64,000 nt of DNA from Gammaproteobacteria bacterium (GCA_025359205.1 JANYHD010000035.1:30937-94936); one strand, 5' to 3'. Counted from the first letter of the stretch, positions 15,731-26,044 are shown. The notes: generated from the letters alone by a model not told the origin. Numbers and translations: made by a program.

Positions 15731-17173
15731 TCAATTGCCGGCGGCGGCATCCGCGTGCAGCATGCGCGCGCGGCCCCGGTGGCAGACAGCCAAGCCAACG
15801 GCGAACACCAGTATGCAGCCGCCCGCGCCCTTGATGAGAAACAGCGTGGGGTGCGCGCTGCCCTCAGGCGGAATCAGCGATACGACCGTGGCGAAGGTCG
15901 TGGCCAGCACGCCGAGCCATGCCACCATCCAGCCCACACGCGGCCCGCCGGGAATCAGCGCCACTTCCTCGCGGTCGCCGACCCCGCGCCGCCGCAGCAC
16001 CGGCAGTGCCGCGAATATGTAGACCCACACGGCGCAGCTGAGCGCCGCGGTCATGTCGATCAGCAGCAGGTAGGCTTCGTGCACCGTGGAGCCCGAGATG
16101 GCGGCCAGCAGCACCACCGAGGTCGCGGCGGCCTGCACCAGCAGCGCCACGTGCGGCGTGCCATGCCGTGGGTGAATCGCCCCCAGCCGTCCAGGCAGGT
16201 AATGGCCCAGTCCCATCACAAAGGGCAGGCGCGCGGTGCCCGTGACCCAGGCGCCAAGGCCCCCGGCGCTGGTCAGGGCCAGCAGCGCTGCGGCGACCGG
16301 GCCGAACATTGGCATGCCGATGCGCGCTCCCGTGGCCTCCATGGCTTCCGGGATGCCGCTGATCACGCCGATCTGGCTGGCCGGCAATGCCACGAGGAGC
16401 GATGCGGTGCCGGCGACGTAGATGATCGTGATCACTACGCCGGAGATGAGGATCGCGCGCCGGATCGAGCGCGCCGGATTGCGGATTTCATCGCCGAGTA
16501 TCGGGCCCAGCTCGAGGCCCACGAAGGCGAGGATCAGGATGGCAAAGGTGTTAAGCGTCGGGAGCGAATTGAGGTCGGGCGCCAGGCTGGCCAGGCTGAC
16601 GTGTGTCGCCGAGCCGAAGCGCCACCAGGCCAGGGCGCCGCCGATCAGCACCTGTGCGCCAATGGCGATCGAGGCCAGTCCGCCGATGTTCTGCAGCCAC
16701 TTGGCGCGTCGCAGCCCGAGGATGTTCAGGAAAGTGACCGACCATAGCAGTGCCAGGCAGAACAGGCCGTTGTACACGGGGTTCTCCGCCAGCGAGCGCC
16801 ACGAAGGGCCGGCCACGTGCAGGATGACTCCGGATACGAACAGCAGCACCGACGGAAAGAAGACCAGGTTCGACACCCAGTACGCCCAGCCGGCCAGGAA
16901 TCCGTGCGTGTCGCCGAAGGCGGACTGCGTCCAGCGATAGAGCCCGCCGACATGCGGGATGCGCGAGCTGAGTTCCTGCACGGTCAGCGCCGAGGGGACG
17001 AAGAACAGCACGAAGGCGATGATCCACAGCGTGAGGCTGGCTGGCCCGAGCTGGGCCGCGGTCGACAGCCAACGCAGGCCGACAATCGCGGCAATATTGA
17101 GCAGCACCAGGTCGAAAGTGCCGAGTGCACGACGCAACCCCGGGCCACCGCCCGGCGGGGTACCGTTAGTCAT
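15731..17173 (-). CDS. APC superfamily amino acid permease
   Basis: A 480-residue integral membrane protein with about 12 predicted helices. The opening FDLVLLNIAAIVGLRWLST and the segment VQELSSRIPHVGGLYRWTQSAFGDTHGFLAGW match the amino acid-polyamine-organocation fold. The first helix has GLRW where many permeases have GTGIF, which reminds me of the glutamate:GABA antiporter-type subgroup; the substrate is not certain. It is transcribed divergently from the gene for an exported DUF2891 protein, with 152 bases between them. This suggests uptake of products released by the exported hydrolases on the other side. Confidence 0.85.
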   Translation of the reverse strand: MTNGTPPGGGPGLRRALGTFDLVLLNIAAIVGLRWLSTAAQLGPASLTLWIIAFVLFFVPSALTVQELSSRIPHVGGLYRWTQSAFGDTHGFLAGWAYWVSNLVFFPSVLLFVSGVILHVAGPSWRSLAENPVYNGLFCLALLWSVTFLNILGLRRAKWLQNIGGLASIAIGAQVLIGGALAWWRFGSATHVSLASLAPDLNSLPTLNTFAILILAFVGLELGPILGDEIRNPARSIRRAILISGVVITIIYVAGTASLLVALPASQIGVISGIPEAMEATGARIGMPMFGPVAAALLALTSAGGLGAWVTGTARLPFVMGLGHYLPGRLGAIHPRHGTPHVALLVQAAATSVVLLAAISGSTVHEAYLLLIDMTAALSCAVWVYIFAALPVLRRRGVGDREEVALIPGGPRVGWMVAWLGVLATTFATVVSLIPPEGSAHPTLFLIKGAGGCILVFAVGLAVCHRGRARMLHADAAAGN

Positions 17174-17325
17174 CGCAGATTGAAATCCTTACGCGCGACC
17201 GAAGCCGCATGTTGCAAGCCTCGCACAACGCGCGTCACTCGGCCAGTGCCGGCTGCGCGCGCAGCTATCGCGTGGCGTAGCGGTTGTTGCAGAATGGTCC
17301 GCGGGCTACCGCAACAGGCAAGCGC

Positions 17326-18432
17326 ATGGATCGAGTCGGCGGCATTGTGATGACTCTCACGCTATCGGTGTGCGCGATGTCCGCGACGGCCGTGTATGCG
17401 GCGGACTATGGCCCGCTGGATGCGTCGGCCGCGGCGCGTTTTGCCGGCCTCGCGCTCAAGTGCCTGCACCAGGAATATCCCAACCACATCAGCCACACGC
17501 TTGACGGCGATGCCGACGTGCGTGCGCCGCATGAATTGACGCCGGCTTTCTATGGCTGTCTCGACTGGCACTCGGACGTGCATGGGCACTGGCTGCTGGT
17601 GCGGCTGCTGCGCTCGTTCCCGGATGCGCCCTTTGCTGCGGCCGCGCGCACCGAACTTGCCCGCAGCCTGACGCCGGCCAACATCGCCGGCGAAGTGGCC
17701 TATATGCAGCGCGCCGACCGCGCCTCCTTCGAGCGTCCCTACGGCCTGGCCTGGCTGCTGCAACTGTGCGCCGAGCTGCGCCAATGGCAAGACCCGCAGG
17801 CGCAGCTGTGGCTTGCGACACTGCGGCCGCTGGAGAGCGAGGTGGCAACGCGATTTCGCAGCTGGCTCCCGAAGCTCCATTATGCCATTCGCATCGGCGA
17901 GCATGACCAGACCGCATTCGCATTCGGCCTGGTGTGGGACTGGGCCAGCGCGGCGGGCGACGCGCCGATGCGCGCCGCGCTGTCCGATGCGGCCCGTCGC
18001 TTCTACGCTGCTGATCGCGCCTGCCCGCTGAACTTCGAGCCCTCGGGCGAGGATTTTCTTTCGCCCTGTCTGGCGGAGGCGGATTTCATGCGCCGGGTGA
18101 TGGATCGCAGCTCGTATGCGCGTTGGCTGACGGCGTTCCTGCCAGGCATGCCGCGGCGTGGCGGCGTTCCCTGGCTGTCGCCGGCGGTGGTCACCGATCG
18201 ATCCGATCCGAAGCTCGCGCATATCGATGGCCTCAACCTCAGCCGCGCGTGGATGCTCGAGGGCATAGCGTACGCGCTGCCGCAAGCTGACGGCCGCGTC
18301 GCCGTGCTTGTAGCTGCCGCGCGCGCGCATCGCGACGCGGCGCTGCCGGCGGTAACTGGCCAGTACTACGATGGCGGGCATTGGCTCGGCACCTATGCGG
18401 TCTACCTGACCACCAGTGCCGGCCTGCATTGA
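17326..18432 (+). CDS. Exported DUF2891 family protein
   Basis: A 368-residue protein with a signal peptide (LTLSVCAMSATAVYAA) followed by the DUF2891 pattern: LKCLHQEYPNHISH, ELTPAFYGCLDWHSDVHGHWLL, and FERPYGLAWLLQLCAEL. Conserved His, Trp and Asp residues in the second segment look like a catalytic or sugar-binding pocket of an (alpha/alpha) barrel. I know of no proven function for the family. It is the first gene of a plus-strand run with two exported hydrolases; the amidohydrolase start lies 17 bases after its stop. The ATG at 17326 was chosen because it includes the whole signal peptide. Confidence 0.82.
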   Translation: MDRVGGIVMTLTLSVCAMSATAVYAADYGPLDASAAARFAGLALKCLHQEYPNHISHTLDGDADVRAPHELTPAFYGCLDWHSDVHGHWLLVRLLRSFPDAPFAAAARTELARSLTPANIAGEVAYMQRADRASFERPYGLAWLLQLCAELRQWQDPQAQLWLATLRPLESEVATRFRSWLPKLHYAIRIGEHDQTAFAFGLVWDWASAAGDAPMRAALSDAARRFYAADRACPLNFEPSGEDFLSPCLAEADFMRRVMDRSSYARWLTAFLPGMPRRGGVPWLSPAVVTDRSDPKLAHIDGLNLSRAWMLEGIAYALPQADGRVAVLVAAARAHRDAALPAVTGQYYDGGHWLGTYAVYLTTSAGLH

Positions 18433-18449
18433 TCTCGAGGAAATCGTCG

Positions 18450-19931
18450 ATGAACAGGATCTGGATCATGGCCCTGCTGGGCGCCGCGTCGGTGAGCAGC
18501 GAGTTTGCCCTGGCTGGAGCCGTGCCATTGCCCGCGCCCGGGCCGGAGGTGCTGCCGTTTGTAGCAACATCAGCGCCGCTCATCGCGCTGCGGCACGTCA
18601 ATGTCATCGATGGCACGGGCTCGGCGCCGCGCGCGGACCAGACGGTCGTGTTCGAGCGCGGGCGCATTGGCGCGATCGGGCCCGCGGCCAGCACGGCTGT
18701 GCCTGCGGGCGCCCAGTTGCACGATTACCCGGGCTACACCGTGCTGCCGGGCCTGGTCAGCATGCACGATCATTTCTTTTACTCCGCCTCGAATGCGCTG
18801 CAGCGTGGCGACGGCAGGAGTGCTGAGCCAGGGCTCCAGGTCAACGAGATCGCCTTTACCGCGCCACGCCTTTATCTCGCCGGTGGCGTTACGACGCTGC
18901 GCACCACCGGCAGCATCGAGCCCTACACCGATCTCAAGGTGCACGATCGCATCGAAGCAGGGTTGATGCCGGGCCCCGACGTCGCCCTGACCGCACCGTA
19001 CATGGAAGGCGGGCCTACGCCATTTGCGCAGATGCGTGAACTCAAGGGCGCCGATGACGCGCGCCGCTTCGTCGCCTTCTGGGCCGAGTCGGGCATGACC
19101 TCGTTCAAGGCCTACATGAATATCACGCGCGACGAGCTCGCTGCGGCCGCGGCAGCGGCCCACCAGCGCGGCATGAAGATCACCGGGCATCTGTGTTCGG
19201 TCACCTGGCCCGAGGCGGTGGCGGCGGGCATCGACGACTTCGAACACGGGCCGGTGTACACCGACAGCGAATTCGTGGCCGGCAAGAAAGCCGATGTGTG
19301 TCCGCGCGGCCGCGACCTGGACGCGTCCTGGCAGGCGCAGGCGATCGACGGGGCGGGCGTGCAGGGCCTGATCAATCTGCTGGTCTCGAACCATGTCGCG
19401 GTGACCTCGACCTTGCCGGTGTTCGAGCTGTACGTGCCAGGCCGCCCGCCGCCACAGCGACGCACGCTGTTGGCGATGTCATCCGGCGCCCGCGAGAGTT
19501 ACCTGACCGAACGCGCCTCGCTCAATCCGAGCGATGCGGCCAGCGTGGCGCTGTTCCGCAAGGAGATGGATTTCGAACGTGCCTTCGCGGCTGCGGGCGG
19601 CCTGTTGCTGGCCGGTCCCGATCCGACTGGGAGCGGTGGCGTACTGCCGGGCTTTGGCAACCAGCGTGAAATCGAGCTGCTGGTGGAAGCCGGGTTCACT
19701 CCCGTGGCCGCAATCCACATCGCCACGCAAAACGGTGCGCGCTACCTCGGGCGCGAGGCAGACATCGGTACGCTGGCGTCTGGCAAGCGCGCGAACCTGG
19801 TGCTCGTGAAGGGCGATCCGGCGCAGCAGATCGCGGATATCGAAAATGTCGAACTCGTATTCAAGGACGGCATAGGCTACGACCCCGCGCGGTTGATCGA
19901 ATCGGTGCGCGGACAGGTGGGTGTGCGATGA
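18450..19931 (+). CDS. Exported amidohydrolase (imidazolonepropionase-like)
   Basis: A 493-residue metal-dependent hydrolase of the amidohydrolase superfamily. A signal peptide (IWIMALLGAASVSSEFALAGA) is followed by HVNVIDGTG and the metal ligands HDH in SMHDHFFY, the bridging lysine in SFKAYM, the histidines in GHLCS and EHGP, and the Asp in AGPDPTG. The C-terminal composite sandwich includes GTLASGKRANLVLVKGDP. The ATG follows a GAGGA ribosome binding site. Exported relatives often hydrolyse dipeptides, N-acyl amino acids or cyclic amides. The stop overlaps the start of the M20 gene by four bases (ATGA). Confidence 0.88.
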   Translation: MNRIWIMALLGAASVSSEFALAGAVPLPAPGPEVLPFVATSAPLIALRHVNVIDGTGSAPRADQTVVFERGRIGAIGPAASTAVPAGAQLHDYPGYTVLPGLVSMHDHFFYSASNALQRGDGRSAEPGLQVNEIAFTAPRLYLAGGVTTLRTTGSIEPYTDLKVHDRIEAGLMPGPDVALTAPYMEGGPTPFAQMRELKGADDARRFVAFWAESGMTSFKAYMNITRDELAAAAAAAHQRGMKITGHLCSVTWPEAVAAGIDDFEHGPVYTDSEFVAGKKADVCPRGRDLDASWQAQAIDGAGVQGLINLLVSNHVAVTSTLPVFELYVPGRPPPQRRTLLAMSSGARESYLTERASLNPSDAASVALFRKEMDFERAFAAAGGLLLAGPDPTGSGGVLPGFGNQREIELLVEAGFTPVAAIHIATQNGARYLGREADIGTLASGKRANLVLVKGDPAQQIADIENVELVFKDGIGYDPARLIESVRGQVGVR

Positions 19932-21262
19932 AAATGTCATATGTGCCGTGGCTGCCCATCGCGTTCGCCGCTGCGATGGCGGCCACGCTGCCCGCGGACG
20001 CAATGGCAGGCGCCCAGGCGCGCGCCGGAGTATCGGAAGTGGCGGCGCTCGAACCCGAACTCGAGGTGCTGTACAAGGACCTGCACCAGCATCCGGAGCT
20101 TGGTTTTCAGGAGCGGCAGACCTCGGCGACGCTGGCGGCGAAGCTGCAGCCGCTCGGTTACGAGGTCACCACAGGCGTCGGCAAGACGGGCCTGGTAGCA
20201 ATACTGCGCAATGGGCCCGGCCCGACGGTCATGCTGCGCACCGAACTGGATGCGCTGCCCATCGAAGAGAAGACCGGGTTGCCATTCGCGAGCACGGCGA
20301 CCGCGGTCGATGCCCGAGGCGCGAGCGTGCACGTGGCGCACGCCTGCGGCCACGACCTGCACATGGCGGCCTGGTACGGCACTGCAAAGCTGATGGCACA
20401 GTGGCGCAATCGCTGGCACGGCACGTTGATGCTGGTCGGGCAACCCGCCGAGGAACTCGGCGACGGTGCAGCGGCCATGCTGGCCGACGGCCTGTTCACG
20501 CGCTTCCCGAAGCCCGATTTCGCGATCGGCATGCACGACGAACCGACGCTCCCGTCAGGCGTGGTCGGCTTCCACGCCGGCTATTTCCGCGCCGCTGTCG
20601 ACTCTATCGAGATCGTCATCTACGGCCGTGGCGGGCACGGCGCCTACCCGCATCTGGCGATCGATCCGATCGTGATCGCGGCGCGCGCGATACTCGGTAT
20701 CCAGACCGTGGTCTCGCGCGAGACCAACACGCTTTCGCCGGCGGTCGTGACGGTTGGCGCCATTAACGGTGGCACGGCCCCAAATATCATCCCCGATGAG
20801 GTCCGCATGCTGCTGACGGTGCGCACCTTCGATGCGGCCGTGCGTGAACACGTGCTCGCTGCGATCAAGCGGCAGGTGGATGCGGAAGCGACTGCCGGGA
20901 ATGCGCCGCAGCTGCCGCGCTTCAAGGTCTACGACAGTGCCGACACGGTGTACAACGATCCCGCCACCACGGCCCGTCTGGTCGCGGCGCTGCAGCGCGA
21001 TCTCGGCCCCGACAGCGTGCGTGAGATGCCGCAGCAGATGGGCGCGGAAGATTTTTCACAGTACGGCCGCGCGGGCGTGCGGTCCGTGCTGCTGCACGTT
21101 GGTGCGGTGAGCCCGGAAGACCTGGCCAGCGGCCGGCCTCTGCCGTACCTGCACTCGCCGCTCTGGGCCCCCCAGCTCGAACCGACTTTGCGTTCCATGG
21201 TTTCCGCGGAGGTCGTCATGCTGACTGAATTGCTGAACACACCCCACCGGCAGGCGCCATGA
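19928..21262 (+). CDS. Exported M20-family amidohydrolase (hippurate/IAA-amino acid hydrolase-like)
   Basis: A 444-residue zinc peptidase of the M20D type. A signal peptide (about residues 1-28) precedes LHQHPELGFQE, and the dinuclear metal site is visible as HACGHDLHMA, PAEELGDGA and IGMHDEP. The dimerisation domain includes GRGGHGAYPHLAIDP and NIIPDEV. Relatives split N-acyl amino acids such as hippurate or indole-acetyl amino acids. Four-base overlaps with the genes before and after show tight translational coupling. Together with the upstream amidohydrolase it looks like a periplasmic scavenging pair for blocked amino acids or small peptides. Confidence 0.9.
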   Translation: MKMSYVPWLPIAFAAAMAATLPADAMAGAQARAGVSEVAALEPELEVLYKDLHQHPELGFQERQTSATLAAKLQPLGYEVTTGVGKTGLVAILRNGPGPTVMLRTELDALPIEEKTGLPFASTATAVDARGASVHVAHACGHDLHMAAWYGTAKLMAQWRNRWHGTLMLVGQPAEELGDGAAAMLADGLFTRFPKPDFAIGMHDEPTLPSGVVGFHAGYFRAAVDSIEIVIYGRGGHGAYPHLAIDPIVIAARAILGIQTVVSRETNTLSPAVVTVGAINGGTAPNIIPDEVRMLLTVRTFDAAVREHVLAAIKRQVDAEATAGNAPQLPRFKVYDSADTVYNDPATTARLVAALQRDLGPDSVREMPQQMGAEDFSQYGRAGVRSVLLHVGAVSPEDLASGRPLPYLHSPLWAPQLEPTLRSMVSAEVVMLTELLNTPHRQAP

Positions 21263-22023
21263 ACAGCGTCGCCGGCATGAAAGGCACGGGCCGCTTTTAC
21301 GTGTGGATGGCTGCGGCCTGCGTGCTGATTGCATTCGGCGGCTTTGCGCCGACCTATTGGCTGCAGCTAATCCCGGGCACTTTCATCGGGCCGGCGTTGC
21401 TGCACGTCCACGGCTTCCTGTTCTCGGCCTGGACGCTGCTGTTCCTGGTGCAGGCGCGCCATGCCGAGCAGGGACGCATGGCCGCGCATCGCGCCTTCGG
21501 CCTGGCTGGCATTTCGCTCGCCACGGCGCTGGTGTTTACAGGCCTTGCGGCGGAGGTTTTGTCACTGAATGTGCAGCTGGCTGCCGGCTACGGCGACCGG
21601 GCGCGCGCCTTCTCGATACTGCCGGTGAGCGCCATCACCCTGTTCGCCGGTTTCATTGTCGCAGCCATTGCCAACATTCGCCGGACGGAGTGGCACAGGC
21701 GGTTGATGTTGCTGGCCACGATTTCGCTGTTGCAGGCAGCCATGGCGCGGGTGTTCTTCGTGCTCATCGCGGGCGGCGGGCCTGGCAGGCGCCCGGGTCT
21801 TGGGCCGCCGCCGCCGCTCGCGATCGGCATCGTTCCGAGCCTGCTGCTCGAACTGCTGATCGTCGCCGGCATCGTCTACGACTGGCGCACGCGCGGCAAA
21901 CCGCATCCCGCCTGGCTGGTGGGTGGCGCAATCATGACGGCGGTGATCCTGCTGCGTGGGACCATCGGCGGCACAGCGGTCTGGCTGGCGATCGCCAATG
22001 CGTTCGCGCACATCGCGGGCTAG
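21259..22023 (+). CDS. Uncharacterised polytopic membrane protein
   Basis: A 254-residue protein with about seven predicted membrane helices. Histidine-containing motifs recur at helix ends: LLHVHGFLFSAW, MAAHRAFG and EWHRRLML. This pattern belongs to an uncharacterised family of bacterial membrane proteins, and paired histidines might bind heme or metal, though nothing here proves it. A Pro/Gly-rich loop (GGGPGRRPGLGPPPP) lies between helices 5 and 6. The start overlaps the M20 stop by four bases, so it belongs to the same transcript as the exported hydrolases. Confidence 0.75.
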   Translation: MNSVAGMKGTGRFYVWMAAACVLIAFGGFAPTYWLQLIPGTFIGPALLHVHGFLFSAWTLLFLVQARHAEQGRMAAHRAFGLAGISLATALVFTGLAAEVLSLNVQLAAGYGDRARAFSILPVSAITLFAGFIVAAIANIRRTEWHRRLMLLATISLLQAAMARVFFVLIAGGGPGRRPGLGPPPPLAIGIVPSLLLELLIVAGIVYDWRTRGKPHPAWLVGGAIMTAVILLRGTIGGTAVWLAIANAFAHIAG

Positions 22024-22054
22024 CGCCAAGGCCGCGGCACAGCCAGTAGCGCGG

Positions 22055-22837
22055 ATGAGCAACAGTGCTTCGCCAGCGGACCATTTCTCCAGCGTAGCCA
22101 GCCAGTACGCGGCCTTCCGCCCGCGCTACCCGGCTGCGCTCTATCAATGGCTGGCCGCGACCGCGCCAGGTTGCGATTGCGTTTGGGATTGCGCCTGCGG
22201 CAGCGGTCAGGCCTCACTCGACCTCGCCGCGCACTTTCACACGGTGATCGGCACGGATCTCAGCGCCGGGCAGCTCGCGCAGGCGGCGGCGCACGAGCGC
22301 ATCAGTTATCGCGTTGCCCTGGCGGAGCAGAGCGGCCTCGCGAGCGGCAGCTGCGACCTGGTGACGGTGGCGCAGGCCCTGCACTGGTTCGACCTGCCGC
22401 GTTTTTACGCTGAAGCGCGCCGCGTGCTGAGGCCCGATGGGTTGCTGGTGGTCTGGTGCTATGGCATCGCTACGATCTCGGAGCCGTACTGCGATGCGCT
22501 CTTTCAGAACTTTTACAAAAACGTAGTGGGCCCTTACTGGCCGCCCGAGCGGCACCTGGTCGAGACGGGTTATCGCACGCTGGCGTTTCCGGCACCGGAA
22601 ATCGCGGTGCCCACATTCACCATGAAGCTCGACTGGTCGCTGGATGAACTGCTGGGCTACGCGAGCAGCTGGTCCGCCACGGCGCGCTACGTTGAGGCGC
22701 GCAGTGCGAATCCCATTCCCAGCCTGCGGGCCGCGATGCTGCCGCGCTGGCGAGACCCGCAGGCGCGGCACGTGCTGAGCTGGCTGCTCCGCGTGCGGGC
22801 CGCCCGCAGCAAGCCCCTGGGTGTGAACGAGCCCTAG
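22055..22837 (+). CDS. Class I SAM-dependent methyltransferase
   Basis: A 260-residue methyltransferase of the Methyltransf_11 type. Motif I is [16 protein letters not shown], the acidic residue follows in IGTDLS, and motif IV region reads [26 protein letters not shown]. The C-terminal part ([18 protein letters not shown]) resembles the yeast Crg1/trans-aconitate methyltransferase group, so a small acid substrate is possible. It ends tail to tail with hppA, and the two stop codons share the tetranucleotide CTAG at 22834-22837. The start ATG lies 31 bases after the previous gene. Confidence 0.85.
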   Translation: MSNSASPADHFSSVASQYAAFRPRYPAALYQWLAATAPGCDCVWDCACGSGQASLDLAAHFHTVIGTDLSAGQLAQAAAHERISYRVALAEQSGLASGSCDLVTVAQALHWFDLPRFYAEARRVLRPDGLLVVWCYGIATISEPYCDALFQNFYKNVVGPYWPPERHLVETGYRTLAFPAPEIAVPTFTMKLDWSLDELLGYASSWSATARYVEARSANPIPSLRAAMLPRWRDPQARHVLSWLLRVRAARSKPLGVNEP

Positions 22838-24897
22838 AGCAGCGGCACCAGCAACAGCGCGACGATGTTGATGATCTTGATCAGCGGGTTGATCGCCGGG
22901 CCGGCTGTGTCCTTGTAGGGGTCGCCGACGGTGTCGCCGGTGACGGCGGCCTTGTGCGCTTCGGAGCCCTTGCCGCCGAAGTGGCCTTCTTCGATGTACT
23001 TTTTGGCGTTGTCCCAGGCACCGCCGCCGGTGCACATCGAGATCGCCACGAACAGGCCCGTGACAATCGTGCCGATCAGTAGCCCGCCCAGCGCCTTGAT
23101 GCCCTCGCCCGGGCCCATCAGCGCATTGATGCCGAAGGCGACGACGATCGGCACCAGGATCGGCAGCAGTGAGGGAATCACCATCTCCTTGATTGCGGCG
23201 CGCGTAAGCAGGTCGACCGCGCGCGAGTAATCGGGCTTGGCCGTGCCTTCCATGATGCCCTTGATCTCGCGGAACTGGCGCCGCACTTCGGTGACCACGG
23301 AGCCGGCGGCGCGGCCCACGGCCTCCATCGCCATCGCGCCGAACAGGTAAGGCACGAGCCCGCCGATGAACAGCCCGATGATCACCGCCGGGTCGGACAG
23401 CGAGAAGCCGACCATCGGTCGGCCCACGCTGGCGAGGTGCGTTTCGAGGTTATGCGTGTAGTCGGCGAACAGCACCAGCGCCGCGAGTCCCGCCGAGCCG
23501 ATGGCGTAGCCCTTGGTCACGGCCTTGGTGGTGTTGCCCACCGCATCGAGCGGGTCGGTGATGTCGCGCACCTTCTTGTCGAGCTTGGCCATCTCCGCAA
23601 TGCCGCCGGCGTTGTCGGTGATCGGGCCGTAGGCGTCGAGCGCGACGATCATGCCGGTCAGCGAGAGCATGGCGGTGGCGGCGATCGCGATGCCGTACAG
23701 GCCCGCGAACGCGTTCGCGGCGAAGATCGCGGCGCACACCGCGACCACTGGCAGCGCGGTCGACTTCATCGACACGCCGAGCCCGGCGATGATGTTGGTC
23801 GCATGGCCGGTCTGCGAGGCCGCGGCGACCAGCTGCACGGGCTTGTATTCAGTGGCGGTGTAGTACTCCGTGATCACGATCAGCGCTGCGGTGAGCGCCA
23901 ACCCCACCAGCTCGCAGCGGAACATGGCGGCAAAGTTGCCCGGCATGATCTGCCGGGTGATGAACCAGAACAACACGGCCGATATCACGGCGGCGACGAT
24001 CACGCCCTTGTAGAGCGCGTTCATGATCTTGCCGCCATCCGAGACCTTGACGAAGAAGGTGCCGATGATCGAGGAGACGATCGAAGCGGCGCCGAGCGCC
24101 AGCGGGAACACGATGGCCGACATGCCGGCTTCCTTGAGCAGCAACCCGCCCAGCACCATCGTGGCGACGATGGTCACCGCGTAGGTTTCGAACAGGTCGG
24201 CGGCCATGCCGGCACAGTCGCCGACGTTGTCGCCGACGTTGTCGGCAATCACCGCCGGGTTGCGCGGGTCGTCCTCGGGAATGCCGGCTTCGACCTTGCC
24301 GACCAGGTCGGCACCGACGTCGGCGCCCTTCGTGAAGATGCCGCCACCGAGACGCGCGAAGATCGAGATCAGCGAGCCGCCGAATGCGAGGCCCACCAGC
24401 GAATGCAGCGCCACGTCGTCACCGTTGACGGTGCCCGCCAGAAAATGGCGTGCAAAGATGTAGTAACCCGCTACGCCAAGCAGGCCCAGGCCCACAACCA
24501 GCATGCCGGTGATCGCGCCGCCGCGAAATGCGACCTGCAGTGCGGCGTTGAGGCCCGTGGTGGCCGCCTGCGCGGTGCGCACGTTGGCGCGCACCGAAAT
24601 GTTCATGCCGATGTAGCCGGCCAGTCCGGAGAACAAAGCACCGACGGCGAAGCCGCCCGCCAGGACCCAGTTCAGCGCGAGACCCAGCACCACGAACAGC
24701 ACCGCGCCGACCATCGCGATAGTCGTGTACTGGCGGTTGAGGTAGGCCTGGGCACCGGCCTGGATGGCCGCCGCGATTTCCTGCATCCGGGCGTTGCCGG
24801 CGTTGAGCCGCAGGATCGAGAACATCGACAGCACACCGTAGGCGACGGCAAGCAAACCGGCGATTACGGCCAGCCACAGCCAGTTAGCGGCATCCAT
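22834..24897 (-). CDS. hppA: Proton-translocating membrane pyrophosphatase (K+-independent type)
   Basis: A 687-residue, roughly 16-helix pump that couples hydrolysis of pyrophosphate to proton export. The PPi-binding segments [47 protein letters not shown] acidic motifs are present and continuous (about residues 175-220). The K+-dependence switch reads GNTTKA (Lys near residue 455) instead of GNTTAA, which in this family marks the K+-independent H+ pumps. The true start is the ATG at 24897: a perfect GGAGGA ribosome binding site lies seven bases before it. In this window it pairs functionally with the PPi-dependent phosphofructokinase. Confidence 0.96.
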   Translation of the reverse strand: MDAANWLWLAVIAGLLAVAYGVLSMFSILRLNAGNARMQEIAAAIQAGAQAYLNRQYTTIAMVGAVLFVVLGLALNWVLAGGFAVGALFSGLAGYIGMNISVRANVRTAQAATTGLNAALQVAFRGGAITGMLVVGLGLLGVAGYYIFARHFLAGTVNGDDVALHSLVGLAFGGSLISIFARLGGGIFTKGADVGADLVGKVEAGIPEDDPRNPAVIADNVGDNVGDCAGMAADLFETYAVTIVATMVLGGLLLKEAGMSAIVFPLALGAASIVSSIIGTFFVKVSDGGKIMNALYKGVIVAAVISAVLFWFITRQIMPGNFAAMFRCELVGLALTAALIVITEYYTATEYKPVQLVAAASQTGHATNIIAGLGVSMKSTALPVVAVCAAIFAANAFAGLYGIAIAATAMLSLTGMIVALDAYGPITDNAGGIAEMAKLDKKVRDITDPLDAVGNTTKAVTKGYAIGSAGLAALVLFADYTHNLETHLASVGRPMVGFSLSDPAVIIGLFIGGLVPYLFGAMAMEAVGRAAGSVVTEVRRQFREIKGIMEGTAKPDYSRAVDLLTRAAIKEMVIPSLLPILVPIVVAFGINALMGPGEGIKALGGLLIGTIVTGLFVAISMCTGGGAWDNAKKYIEEGHFGGKGSEAHKAAVTGDTVGDPYKDTAGPAINPLIKIINIVALLLVPLL

Positions 24898-25005
24898 GGG
24901 AAATCCTCCGGAAATCAACGAGTTCTAAGTTTTTTGCACCCGCCACAGAGTCTGTCTACAAAGGCCTGGTTCGCGGGGGCGCGCAATATACCACAGGGGC
25001 GGTTT

Positions 25006-25473
25006 TCAGCCCTTGCGCGCGCGCCTCTCGAGCCAGGCATCCAGGGAAATCCTTCCGGGACCGAACACGATCAGCACGGTCAGCATGAATCCCCACAGCA
25101 CGTGCTGGCCGAGCGCAGCCTCGAAACCTTCCGACAGCAGCACCTGCCGATAGGAAACCACGGCCATCACGTTGACGAATAGGGTGCCCAGGGCGCCGAG
25201 CCGGCTGAACAGCCCGAGGTACAGCAGGATCGGGAATCCCAGCTCGCCACAGGTGCCCATGACGGCCGCGACATCGGGCGGGAGCAATGGCACGTGGTAT
25301 TCGTCGCGGAACAGGCCGAGCGTCGTGTCCCACGAGGTGTACTTGAGCCAGCCGGATTTCGTGAACTGCCAGCCCACGTAGCAGCGCGTGGCCAGCAGCA
25401 GGAGCGGTTGCAGGCGATCGAGGGCGCGGCCGAGGGCTGCATGCAGGTTGCTGAGCGTGTAGACGTATTTCAT
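25006..25473 (-). CDS. DoxX family membrane protein
   Basis: A 155-residue protein with four predicted membrane helices, matching DoxX: LLLLATRCYVGWQFTKSGWLKY at the first helix, MGTCGELGFPILLYLGLFSRLGALG in the middle, and a C-terminal WGFMLTVLIVFGPGRISLDAWL. DoxX proteins are linked to thiosulfate:quinone oxidoreductase in archaea and to redox stress complexes in mycobacteria, but many bacterial copies are uncharacterised. The ATG at 25473 gives the usual family length. The gene is divergent from the DUF1348 gene. Confidence 0.85.
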   Translation of the reverse strand: MKYVYTLSNLHAALGRALDRLQPLLLLATRCYVGWQFTKSGWLKYTSWDTTLGLFRDEYHVPLLPPDVAAVMGTCGELGFPILLYLGLFSRLGALGTLFVNVMAVVSYRQVLLSEGFEAALGQHVLWGFMLTVLIVFGPGRISLDAWLERRARKG

Positions 25474-25571
25474 TGTTGTGTGCTCCCGCTGGCATGCGAT
25501 TGTGGATGATGAGGGCCGCGCATGCCAGCATGTCGCCCGGAACACCATGCCCCACTGCAGCGGAGTGACCC

Positions 25572-26036
25572 ATGAGCAGACCGCCATTGCCGCCGTTCAC
25601 GCTTGAAACCGCCGTGCAGAAAGTGCGCATGGCGGAAGATGCCTGGAACTCCCGCGATCCTGCGCGGGTGGCGCTCGCCTATACGCCCGATTCCAGCTGG
25701 CGCAATCGCGCAGAATTCCTGCAGGGGCGCGCGGCCATCGAGGCCTTCCTGCGCCGCAAGTGGGCGCGCGAACTCGACTATCGGCTCATCAAGGAGCTGT
25801 GGGCGTTTCGTGAAGGCCGCATCGCGGTACGTTTTGCCTACGAGTGGCACGACGACAGCGGCCAGTGGTTTCGCAGTTACGGCAATGAGAACTGGGAGTT
25901 CGACGCCGAGGGGTTGATGCAGCGGCGCATCGCCAGCATCAACGACGCGCCCATCGCCCCGGGCGAGCGCAAGTACCACTGGCCGGCCGGGCCGCGCCCT
26001 GCCGACCATCCAGCGCTTGGCGAGCTCGGGTTCTAG
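25572..26036 (+). CDS. DUF1348 (NTF2/SnoaL-like) family protein
   Basis: A 154-residue protein with the nuclear-transport-factor-2-like fold of DUF1348: [30 protein letters not shown], then [45 protein letters not shown] and the conserved SINDAPI. The family is widespread and has no established function; the cone-shaped fold usually binds small hydrophobic molecules. It is followed after eight bases by a pseudouridine synthase, so the genes may be co-transcribed by chance of packing rather than function. Confidence 0.88.
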   Translation: MSRPPLPPFTLETAVQKVRMAEDAWNSRDPARVALAYTPDSSWRNRAEFLQGRAAIEAFLRRKWARELDYRLIKELWAFREGRIAVRFAYEWHDDSGQWFRSYGNENWEFDAEGLMQRRIASINDAPIAPGERKYHWPAGPRPADHPALGELGF

Positions 26037-26044
26037 CAGGTCGC

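Noticed and set aside
22834..25182. Long open frame on the plus strand antisense to hppA (several hundred codons)
   Set aside because: It is a product of high third-position GC in the real gene. Its sequence is His/Arg/Gly-rich with no family resemblance, and hppA on the other strand is fully conserved.
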